64,000 bases of DNA. Origin: Hofstenia miamia. Its lineage: Eukaryota; Xenacoelomorpha; Acoela. A program made the position numbers and the translations under genes. The notes beneath the pieces are model-generated. The model was given only the letters and a program-made list of their open reading frames with translations, was not told the origin of the DNA and searched no databases. Shown in pieces: positions 46,903 to 56,099 of this stretch. The stretch covers positions 380,216-444,215 of the forward strand of contig SCFE01000024.1 in assembly GCA_004352715.1 (NCBI GenBank), read 5' to 3'. Every line of letters begins with the position of its first letter. Position 1 is the stretch's first letter.

Positions 46903-47072
46903 GTTTGGTACTTTTTTCATTCTTGGAAATCTCAAATTTTCTAAATTTATCTCAAATCATTCCAAAATTATTATTTAATGACACATTGCATTTATAAAAA
47001 TTACTACAAATGTCCATTCTGAGAGAAATTGGGAAGATTTGAGATTTTCAAGAATGAAAAAAAGTACCAACC
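46903..47072. mobile_element. GGTTGG element 2 (MULE-type MITE) with 9-bp target duplication
   Basis: The inverted ends GTTTGGTACTTTTTTCATTC and (right, reverse complement) GGTTGGTACTTTTTTTCATT continue as matching TCTTGRAAATCTCAAAT. Flanks AAAAGTGAA (46894-46902) and CAAAGTGAA (47073-47081) agree at 8 of 9 bases. The 170-bp element has no coding capacity. A piece of a second copy (ATTACTACAAATGTCCATTT) lies at 51448-51500. Confidence 0.8.
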
Positions 47073-47090
47073 CAAAGTGAAAGGTCTACA

Positions 47091-47626
47091 GAGTTTACAT
47101 TGAGCAGAATTTACATTGACTAGAGAATTTACATTGACCAGAATTTACACTGACTGGAATTTACATCAACCAAAGAATTTACATCAACCAAAGAAATTCA
47201 ATAGACTGGAATTCACATTTTCCAAAGAATTTAAATAGCCCAGAATTTAAGATTGATGAAAGTTAGGTTAATGCATGATATTAGAATGATTAATAAGTTT
47301 AAAATCAGCATGTTTCACTACTTATGCCATATTAAAGCCATTAATAACCTATATTCATTGTAAACATGTGAAAAGTATTGAAATCTTGAAAAAGTATTTA
47401 ATGTATGATAGGTGGAAATGTTAAATTTTAAAGTTGGTCCAATTTCAAACAATGGTAGAAATGCTATTGCCAAAAATTTGGAAATTTTGCTAAGATTACA
47501 CAAATTATTTTATTTTAGTTTTCATGGGGTGGGGTTGTTCTTAAGGCTCATATGCTAAACTGAGTAAAATGAAAATAGCATCTGTGAATTCATGTTAATG
47601 GCAAGACGTGATCGAATTTATATATA

Positions 47627-47661
<35 letters not shown>

Positions 47662-48862
47662 CATACTTGTATTAATTTCAGCAATCATTGCTGGCTCAAA
47701 ATCAATCATAAAAACTTGAGGTTGAAATGTCACATGTATTTCTTGAGAAAACTGCTTCAAAAATTGGAGAATTGCACAGTACACCTAAAACAAAAAGACT
47801 AAATTTAAAATATATGTAATGTTGCATACTGCACTTGTTCTTTGCTGGGTCAAACCATAAGTGCCAACAAAAAGTTTTCCATGATAGAAAAAGCAAAGCA
47901 AGTACATTTGCAGGAAAAACCAAGGCAAAACATCAAATGTAACATTCACAAGCAAAACATCAGCAGTAACCAATAGCTTCATCATGAACCCAGATGAGAA
48001 TATCAGCAATCACTTACCTTCATGGATCATATCATACTGCACAAAATCACCACCAAAATTATCCTTTCTGAAGAGCTCAGGGATTGCTAAATCTTCTACA
48101 GATTCAGATAGAGGAGGAAGAGTTTTAGATTTTATAATATTTAAGGAGCAAGTTACTGTAAGCTAAAATATTTAAATTTTTTTTTAAATATTGAAAGCAT
48201 TACTACTACTATCCCCACAGTTTATTAATTAAAGGTTAATAAAATGCCTATTACTACTACTAAAAGACTATACAAAAATTATAAAGGTATGTACAATTAC
48301 CATAAAGTAACTATAGAAAGCACTACAAACGTTTAAAAAACAATTTGCAAGATGGAAAATGGCAGAAGAGAAATTGTTTGCAGGAATGACGTTCATAGCT
48401 TTGTGAGTAAATGAAAAATAAGCAAAATATTATTATAATTACCATTCCCATAACATTAGCATAAACAGTTGAGGCTCTTTGTAAAAGATTTTCATGCATT
48501 GACTGTGACATTGCTCTGCATGCATTTTTGCATTACTCACATCCTCTATATTTGAAGAATGTGAGTGATCCTCTACATCTGGCAAAGTAATGAGGTTATT
48601 ATTTAAATCAGAAATTGCCTTAACTTTGCACTTAACACATTTCCAATATTTTCTATTTGATTTAGTATGATTTAGAGCAAATCAAAATTCTTGAATGACT
48701 AAAAGACCATTCAATTGGTTTGTGGTTTCAATCAAAACATTTTCCATGTTAATGAATTAAAAGTGTCCAATATATTTGAAATGCTGGTCAATGAAAATTC
48801 TGGTTGATGTAAATTCTGGTTGATGTAAATTCCTTAGTCGATGTAAATTCTGGTTCATGTTA
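47091..48862 (-). mobile_element. MULE with tandem-repeat termini
   Basis: Both ends carry arrays of a 16-20 bp unit, AATTTACATYRACCAG, in opposite orientation: 47091-47250 on the left and 48782-48862 on the right. Between them lies the decayed FLYWCH plus MULE transposase gene. The outermost arms align as (ACAT)TGAGCAGAATTTACATTGAC and (ACAT)GAACCAGAATTTACATCGAC. A 9-bp target duplication is not recognisable. It is enclosed by the CAGGG arms. Confidence 0.65.
47285..48747 (-). pseudogene. FLYWCH-MULE transposase pseudogene
   Basis: On the minus strand from an ATG at 48747: a FLYWCH finger (LIETTNQLNGLLVIQEF, TGA stop, then TKSNRKYWKCVKCKVKA and EDHSH, with W-K-C, C and H-S-H). After a shift comes AMSQSMHENLLQRASTVYAN before a GTAATT donor-like site. 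48150-48030 encodes DLAIPELFRKDNFGGDFVQY; 47980-47870 encodes VTFDVLPWFFLQMYLLCFFY, like the 'DGTF...P..F.QLY' block at the first catalytic Asp of MULE transposases. 47785-47663 encodes YCAILQFLKQF...PQVFMIDFEPAMIAEI, with the D-F-E block. 47503-47318 encodes FLAIAFLPLFEI and FQYFSHVYNEY. A stop, frameshifts and a (TA)n tract (47618-47660) break it. Confidence 0.72.
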
Positions 48863-48959
48863 AGAACTCGAACTCGAATAAGCTCGCAAAACTTGATCAG
48901 AAAAACTCGGAAGAGAAATCATCAAAACTCGAACTCGAACTAGTTCGAAAATCCACTTG

Positions 48960-49199
48960 AAAATAGCATAAAAATTAAATTTCTTTAAATATTAATTTTC
49001 TTAACAATCACAAAAACTTTTTTTTAGCTTAGAATTATTGTAAAATAAATGTTTTACCCTAAAAAACTCGGAATTAGAAAAAAACTCAATTGAACTCGAA
49101 ATTTCCTTTAAAAAATTACTCGAACTCAAACTCGAAACATAAAAACTCGAACTCAGCCTGAGTAACTCGAACTCGACTTGAAAACCCTGCTGTATGCCA
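48960..49199. repeat. Right arm of CAGGGTTTT inverted repeat
   Basis: Reverse complement starts CAGGGTTTTCAAGTCGAGTT and is rich in GAGTTCGAGTT repeats. It pairs with 45629-45840. A similar GAACTCGAACTCG block at 48865-48960 may be a second copy of the arm's inner part. Confidence 0.6.
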
Positions 49200-49211
49200 A
49201 AGTGAAAGGAC

Positions 49212-49614
49212 GGTTGGTTATTAAATCTGTCAATTCATAATCTTCTGGCTGTCAGAATTTATCTTAAAGCTGTCAGAAAAGATGTAACTATGGAAATCAC
49301 TCTTATCCAATAGCATTAATCAAAAAGCATTATCAATATGGTAAATAGTAAAATAATTAAAAATATTAAAATACCTTTTGAAGTTTAAGTAATTGATTAA
49401 TGTGAAACCTTTGAAAAATTTAAAAAATTATATATGTAGGAAGCAAGTGAAATGTTATTTTAATGCCTTTCTCATATAGATACTATTTTAACTAGATGTC
49501 TCTTAATCAATGTCCCAATAAAGCTCATTTTAAACAATAACGACTTTTTCTGACAGTTGTAAGATAAATTTTGATAGCCAGAAGATTATGAATTGACAGA
49601 TTTAAGAACCAACC
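49212..49614. mobile_element. GGTTGG element 3 (MULE-type MITE) with perfect 9-bp target duplication
   Basis: The inverted ends of about 75 bp read GGTTGGTTATTAAATCTGTC at the left and GGTTGGTTCTTAAATCTGTC at the right (reverse complement), continuing AATTCATAATCTTCTGGC. TGAAAGGAC is repeated exactly at 49203-49211 and 49615-49623. The 403-bp element has no coding potential. Confidence 0.9.
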
Positions 49615-49630
49615 TGAAAGGACAGCATAG

Positions 49631-50497
49631 AATAAGTCCTACAGAAATAAGTCCTACGCGATTAAGTCCTACATCATTAAGTCCTACATCATTAAGTTGT
49701 TCTTTATTAATAAGCACAAAATTTAAATGAATTGACAGCAAAATATCATACGAAATTATTGATGGTCATAGATTGGGATCAAAATTATAGATATTTGAGA
49801 ATTTTTTATAAATAATAATAATGAGATTTATTTAAGGCATGACCTATATAAGAAGGGGTGCAGGACGAGCTCTAATCTGTGCAGATCAATTTATGGTAAT
49901 TTTTAATACATGTATAAATAATTAAGTTTTAAAGGCGCACTTGAGTTGTTGAATTTTTTTGTTTATTTGCTTTTTTGTTATTTTGAACAAATATTAATTA
50001 TTAAATGTTTTCATAGTAGAAATGTTGCCTTAAATATGATTTGTCTTGTATATTGGTAAGCCTAACTGTGATTGTAGGTTTATAGTGAATTTAATATTTA
50101 TACATAGTTTATTCCTTTCTGATTGTATAATTAAAAAGAATATAACTATTTGAAGGATACTAAATCAATGTTAATGAAAATATCTGTGGATTCGTGTTGA
50201 GTGGAACACTACCATCTCCTATGGTAATATGCAGGTTCAACTCCTGTCGAGTCCTTATTTGCATAAATAAATTGAACAGCTTTTCCAACACATTTGAATT
50301 GCGCCTATGACCTGTTATAGGCATGACACCACTACATTGTTCATACATTATTTCAGCTTAAACAATAAGGTATTACAAAAAATCCAAACAAATAGAAAAT
50401 GAATAAATTTCAGAGAATTAAAATCATTAATAGTAATAGTGTAGGATTTAATCATGTAGGACTTATTGCTGTAGGACTTATTCCTGTAGGACTTATT
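49631..50497. mobile_element. Element with inverted arrays of a 15-bp repeat
   Basis: The left end has four units of AAGTCCTAC plus a 6-base spacer, exactly 15 bp apart (starts 49634, 49649, 49664, 49679, and a partial at 49694). The right end has four units in reverse complement, again every 15 bp (GTAGG at 50441, 50456, 50471, 50486). No open frame lies between. A tRNA-like cloverleaf is at 50188-50254. No target duplication is clear. I do not recognise the family. Confidence 0.75.
50188..50254 (+). ncRNA. tRNA-like cloverleaf inside the 15-bp-repeat element
   Basis: GGATTCG pairs with CGAGTCC (one G-T) as acceptor stem. TGTT-GAGTGG-AACA forms a D-like arm, TACCA-TCTCCTA-TGGTA an anticodon-like arm with a 7-base loop, and GCAGG-TTCAACT-CCTGT a T-arm. 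GGTTCAACTCC is a good B-box match. The D-loop is short and the base before the presumed anticodon is C rather than T, so this is probably a tRNA-derived sequence rather than a working tRNA. A partial relative (GCAGTTTCGATTCCTGCTGA) is at about 51152-51175. Confidence 0.5.
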
Positions 50498-51529
50498 CAT
50501 CTTCAAATCCAAGATGGCTGCCTACAATATCAAAATTTCCTCAATAGCAAATAGCCACTGACCTCAAATGAGAGAATAGTACAACAAAATCACCTTTGTA
50601 ATTTATGCTCTTTTTATGTTGTTGATTTAAGTTGCACTTTCCACATTGTAACATTTGAGTGTTTCTTTAAAGTCTTCGTTAATAATATATAATAATATAA
50701 TTTTTGTTTGTTTTTTGTAAATATTCATTTCAATTAGTAAAACCAAATATTGTATACTATTGTGTTTTACTATTCGCTGTTTTCCATATGTACTAATTTT
50801 TTTGAAGAGTTAACTGCTTGCTTACTTAATTTTGAATTGAGAAAAGATTATTTGAATTTTGGGTTGCGAATGAAAATATATAAGTATTAAATAGACTGCT
50901 ATATGGAAAATAACCGACAATTAACCAATTAAAAAATAACAGCATATTAACAAATGAAATGTACGCTAAAAATCACATATAATGAGAAAATAGCCTATGC
51001 ATTTATATAGTTGTCAAAATCAAAGAAAGTCTTATTTGTACTATTCTTATGTTACTCTTCTAAACATATTTGCAGATGCACGATATAATAGTAATAGTAA
51101 TAATTGCTTTAATTCCTTATCAAATACATGATAAAAGGGAATAATAATGCAGTTTCGATTCCTGCTGAGTCCTGTAAATTGATTCTTTATCTATATAATT
51201 AATAAATATGTGAACGTTAGCAAAAAATTTCAAATTTAATTCTAGATTTAACATTTGTTCATACACATATTAAAAGGATTTAAGTTCTATTTATCCTAGA
51301 GCTAAAATTAAACAGGGTTTCTGGCCCCGGATTAATAATCCTATTATTTGAAACTAACATTTAATTGATATTAGTGATGAACATAAATAACTAGTTAGCG
51401 TCAGATAACTGCTTAACGAAATTTATGGACAAATCTCCCTTAGAAATATTACTACAAATGTCCATTTTAAGAGAAATGTGGAAGATTTGAAATTTAATAG
51501 ACTGAAAAATGTACGATTACAAGAAATAT

Positions 51530-52780
51530 GTTTATTTCACCCAGTTACGTTGATACTATTAGAATTTACAAAACTAACGATGAATGAAAAGCATTTCTTC
51601 TGGCGCAGGGTGAGCTTATAGTTTCGCTGTTATGTCTTCCTGGGAGATGTTGTTTCATTTTCGTAGTCAGATTAAGACTTCTTTTTTGTACACCTTCAAC
51701 ACATGTTACAGTCATTCATTTTCCGGCATGATTTAATAAGGGCTATACATCTTTTGTTAATGAGGAATTAACTGATGTAAAAAGCACCACAATATTCATT
51801 TATTGATTTTATGCTACATTCAGATACTGTTCTCAATGCAGGAATATCACAGATGTTGGATAGTTGTCTTAATATAGTTTAGTTTGGAATCATTTTTTAC
51901 GCCTAAAGCAGGAATATTTTCTAGTAATTGAAAGTTACGTTTTTAGGGGTTGTTGTAGTTACCATTTTCTTGCACTTTCCTTATTTTGATTTAGGTTGTT
52001 GTCAGAGAATTCAGCAATGTTGTCAGCATCTGTGTGAATATACCTCATTTCTTCAAAGAATTACACTAGCTGTCTCATCGGTTGATTTTCCCAACTAGGA
52101 GCCCTTGTTGTACGTCGCTTGTAACATGATATAGATTGCTCTTTATTCCATTTTTGCAACCAAAATATGTACTATTACAAAGGTAGGAAGCATGGTAAAA
52201 AGCTTAGCCAGCAGTTTCGTGGTGTCATACGTTTCAATCAAGTATTAAGCCTGGAGACGAACCATCATCCAGAATTTCTGTTTGTACAAGGCGACTTCTT
52301 TTTCATATAAAAATATCACAATGTGCCATTTCTACGTAATGATTTCTTTTAATTGTGAACAGTGTCCTTGGTAGGGCACACTTTTACGGCGATGTGAAGG
52401 TGCGTAAAATCTGTGTTCACCATGGATAAATCCACGCTGCAAAGATATGTATTGATTAAATATGTAACCAATTGTTTAAGTTGTTGAGAGACGTTAGTAA
52501 GAGCAAAATAATGTTTCCAAGATTTCCTTACATTGTTGCACGATCTCAGACTATTTCGTTCCACCGCCGTTTTTATAGCTTCGTTAAGTTTGATTCTGTA
52601 GTGGTGTTGAGAGACGTTAGTAAGAGCAAAATAATGTTTCCAAGATTTCCTTACATTGTTGCACGATCTCAGACTATTTCGTTCCACCGCCGTTTTTATA
52701 GCTTCGTTAAGTTTGATTCTGTAGTGATTCATTTTAATTTTACCCCTACTGAGCTTAAAAATCAAGGATGATCGGAATTG
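51530..52780 (-). mobile_element. LINE remnant containing a 123-bp tandem duplication
   Basis: On the minus strand, 52765-52349 is open with the segment HYRIKLNEAIKTAVERNSLR...WKHYFALTNVSQ present twice in frame. Downstream near 51930-51580 are phrases like ENIPALGVKNDSKLNYIKT and, in another frame, VEGVQKRSLNLTTKM. These recall the 'LGV.ID.KL' and 'VQ.R..K' blocks of LINE C-termini. Motif A-C of the RT is not readable, so the assignment is tentative. Confidence 0.45.
52483..52728. repeat. Perfect tandem duplication, 2 x 123 bp
   Basis: 52483-52605 is repeated at 52606-52728 without a visible difference. 123 bp is 41 codons, so the minus-strand frame stays open across the repeat. Perfect identity means it is very recent or an assembly slip. 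Confidence 0.92.
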
Positions 52781-53450
52781 CGCAAGGTATCAACGTCATT
52801 CACGTGTAAATCCAATCGTAAAATAACATATTTTGTCAAAGTCTCCAATAATATAAGTTCATTCATTGGGGAGCGTATAAAAATCTGTGTGAGTCGTAAA
52901 CAATTTGTGGTTTATGAGTTAAGGTGAAATGATTGTTAGGGTTAATGGCGAGTGTCTGATGAAGTAATCATTCCCATGTATTACTGACTTTAAAGATTCT
53001 CGACATTTCATTTAGTATATAATTGTTCATATGAATTTTTGTTGTAATAATTTTTTCAGTAAAATTTGTTTTCAGTGAAATTTACTATATCGTTACAAAA
53101 GGACTATTAATGCATTAGTTATTCTTGGTAGTTGAAGTCGAGGTAATAGCCTTCATTTTTCTCAAGCTTGTTCAAATAAATATTTTAGCTGTACAGGTGA
53201 GTAATTTGTTATAATTCCATTTTATGGCAACACTCATTTTGCAGCTGTTTTTTAATGATTAGTGTGCTCATTTTAATTGTTGTAAAAGTAGATGTGTGTG
53301 ATTTTAAAACGGGAAGGTGTACATTCCATCCTAATTGTTTTAAGCAGGGATGTACACAAGCTAAACAATGAAATTTTCACTGTTAACATAAGGATGAATT
53401 CTCCGGTTATTAAATATTCTTAGTGATTTGACTACTGCAAATGCCGTCTG

Positions 53451-53453
<3 letters not shown>

Positions 53454-53484
<31 letters not shown>
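53454..53484. repeat. (TA)n microsatellite
   Basis: About 15 TA units, followed by CATACATA. Confidence 0.95.
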
Positions 53485-53488
<4 letters not shown>

Positions 53489-53561
53489 CATATAAGAAAC
53501 TGTTATAGGAGGGTGTAGACTTGGTAGTGGAGAAATTAATCTATTTAAGTGATATTTTTTA

Positions 53562-53655
53562 ATACTGTAAATAAATTTTTCGATTGCTTGTATCTAAATA
53601 AATAATTGATACTGTAAATAAATTTTTCGATTGCTTGTATCTAAATAAATAATTG
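53562..53655. repeat. Tandem duplication, 2 x 47 bp
   Basis: The unit starting ATACTGTAAATAAATTTTTC is present twice, at 53562 and 53609, with no visible difference. Confidence 0.9.
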
Positions 53656-53659
53656 ATAA

Positions 53660-56035
53660 AATTTTAATATTTTCGAAGATTATTTTAAATTATTGTGATT
53701 TTTTAATTTTCCCAAAGTATAAAATCCTACAGTTGCATTGTTGTTCCTACACTTTTTAATCAAAACTTCAGTGAAGGTTGATGCACACATTAATGGATTA
53801 AATTAAAATGTCATACATGTATTTAAAGAAGACTTAATATTCTTAAAAAATAATACTTAATTTGTTATATTCGAACTTAGGCTCTGCAGGACAGGATTTC
53901 TTGGTTGTAGTTTAACTTATTCCAAAATGTATTTGGTCCCCACTCCATGAAATTATCTGGACTTATATTTCAGCCAAAATTGGCAAAAATTGTGCGTAGT
54001 ATTCTCAAAATCCATATTTGTCTCATTTATGGTCCCAGGTTCAAGAAAACCTACTGAATGGTCCTGCAGAATCCTATCAAACATATAATATATCTATATG
54101 TGATTTTGTCTGGGGCTTATTCGGTGAGATTTAGTCCCGGTCCTGGTCCCTGTCCCATATATCTATTTAGTGCCATATTGAGATTAAATGCTCTAGAATG
54201 ACTAATTATTAATCAAATGGAGCACTGAATGGGATTTTCCTGATATATTTTACGTTAGCAAATATATTATAGCAAATTTAAAATCAAATTGGTCCAGTAC
54301 TGATCCTATCTGTGTTTTGTTCATTTTTGGTCGCTGTCCTGGCTCCGCTAATGCGAAATTATTACTTAGCATTGATTCCAAATCAAAGAGCAGTTGATTT
54401 TTTGTTTTCAGTCGGTGTCTGTATGAATTTTGAACATGCACGTACATATTGTATGTGATGTTTTAAAAATGTCCTTATTCACATTTTTCTGTATGTAGCA
54501 TTTTATATTGGTAAATTACAAACTCCTAAATAAAAAGGCTGGCAACCGATCCGCGAGGGCTTCGTTGTGGTGCTTGGTTGCTCTCTTCTATTTATAGCAT
54601 CAAATCCAAAAATATTTTAGTATCGTGATCACATGAAGGGTTCAATTGTCATAAAAAGGATGTTTTGTTTTCGAAGCTCATGCACAATGAAATTTTTATG
54701 TAAATCATATTTTGTATAGCATTTCACTGTTACCTATTGAAGTTAATTCCAAAATTGTAATCGTCATTGTGAAAGATAGATCATGAGTGAACGTTTTCTA
54801 TTTGCATAGGAAGTGTTAACCCTATTTTCTAATCCATTTTTAATGGATATTTATGAAAAAATTCCTAATGTATTAAAGTAAAATTTTCTTTCTTTGTCAA
54901 TAACCTAAAATGGTCAAATAATGAATTAAGTATATAATCACTTGAATTGGGTGCGTATTTGAAGCAATAATAGTTCCTAATGCGTACAGGACATTACATG
55001 TAAATTTTGAAATTCTGAATAATCAAATTTGTCAAAACTAATTTTAATTCGATTTTCTAGAGGCTTTTGAGTAGTGTTGATGTTTATTTTTATTATTCTT
55101 CCTGAATTTACAACTACTTTCTGTAATGTTGTAATTTTCAACGCACAGATATCAATATATGAACAGTCGCGCAAAAAAATTTAATATCATGAAACCTAGC
55201 TTTCATTATCATATTTTGCTATTTCTTCAGATAATTGTTTATTTATAATGATAACAAATAACAAATGAATAGTTAAATTTTCTCCTTTAGCGTCATACAA
55301 TACATGAACATTTTTAGTCAATAGGTTTCTGTCTATAATCATCATTTTCGACAAGTCAACAATATAGGTTCGCAAATAATTCATAAGTATTTGTAGGACA
55401 TTCATACTTTGAATTAATTTAGCCATTTGACTTCACACAATTTTATACAATTAACATCTAGTAATTTCAATATAGTTGTCATAAAAAATATGTTGACGAT
55501 TCAGTTGTGTGAATTGGCTTATTATCTTGCTAAAAGACTAATAACGTTTACTTATTAGACGCAAATAATAGAATGAATATTTCACAGATCTGAAGAGGCA
55601 TGTTTTGTCCATGCTGCACTGCCTGTTTTCTTTGAGTAAACAAATGTATGGTTATAGAAAAGAAAAACTTTAAATGTGTAATTCATAATTTCAATAAAGA
55701 AATACCTTTGGGTATTCTCTTAGCATATTTCTCAGCAGTGTCTACCCCACTAACCGAATCGATCGTTTGAATTCAAAATTCGACTGTCTGAATTCAAGAT
55801 ACGATTCCAATAGTAAATGTGATTTTATATTGGCTGATTTTAATTTTATTTATACCCTTACATTATTAAAGGGGTATAAACTTTCCTTCCACACTGTTTT
55901 GTCAGCTAAATTTTCTACTAAACTATATTTTTCTGCTCTTTTTTTCTGCCTTTGATTAACTTACTGAAGTGTGAATTCGAAAGTTGTGCAAATAAACGTC
56001 GTAATGTTGCAAGTGTTTACAAACTTTTCGTAATA
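53660..56035. other. Intergenic, nothing recognised
   Basis: AT-rich; minus-strand open frames near 54250, 54977 and 55196 show no motif I can name. From about 55960 the sequence resembles the 5' flank of FAHD2-like copy B (GAATTCGAAAGTTGTG). Confidence 0.6.
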
Positions 56036-56047
56036 AGATACTACAGT

Positions 56048-56099
56048 GAAATTTAATCTCTAAAGCGATTGTTTGCTAGTTATTTTGCGGTATTTTAGT
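56048..56099 (+). promoter_or_regulatory. Conserved 5' flank of FAHD2-like copy C
   Basis: Shares GTGAAATTTAATCTCTAAAG and GGTATTTTAGT before the ATG with copy B. It is likely 5' UTR or core promoter, judged only by conservation. Confidence 0.45.

Noticed and set aside
45629-49207. Calling the CAGGG-armed structure a hAT element outright
   Set aside because: The 8 bases outside the two ends (CTCTAAAG and CTGTATGC) do not match, and no hAT transposase is present.
49631-49700. Regular 15-bp repeats considered as a CRISPR array
   Set aside because: The units are short, spacers are 6 bases and not unique, the array is mirrored 750 bp away, and the genome is eukaryotic.
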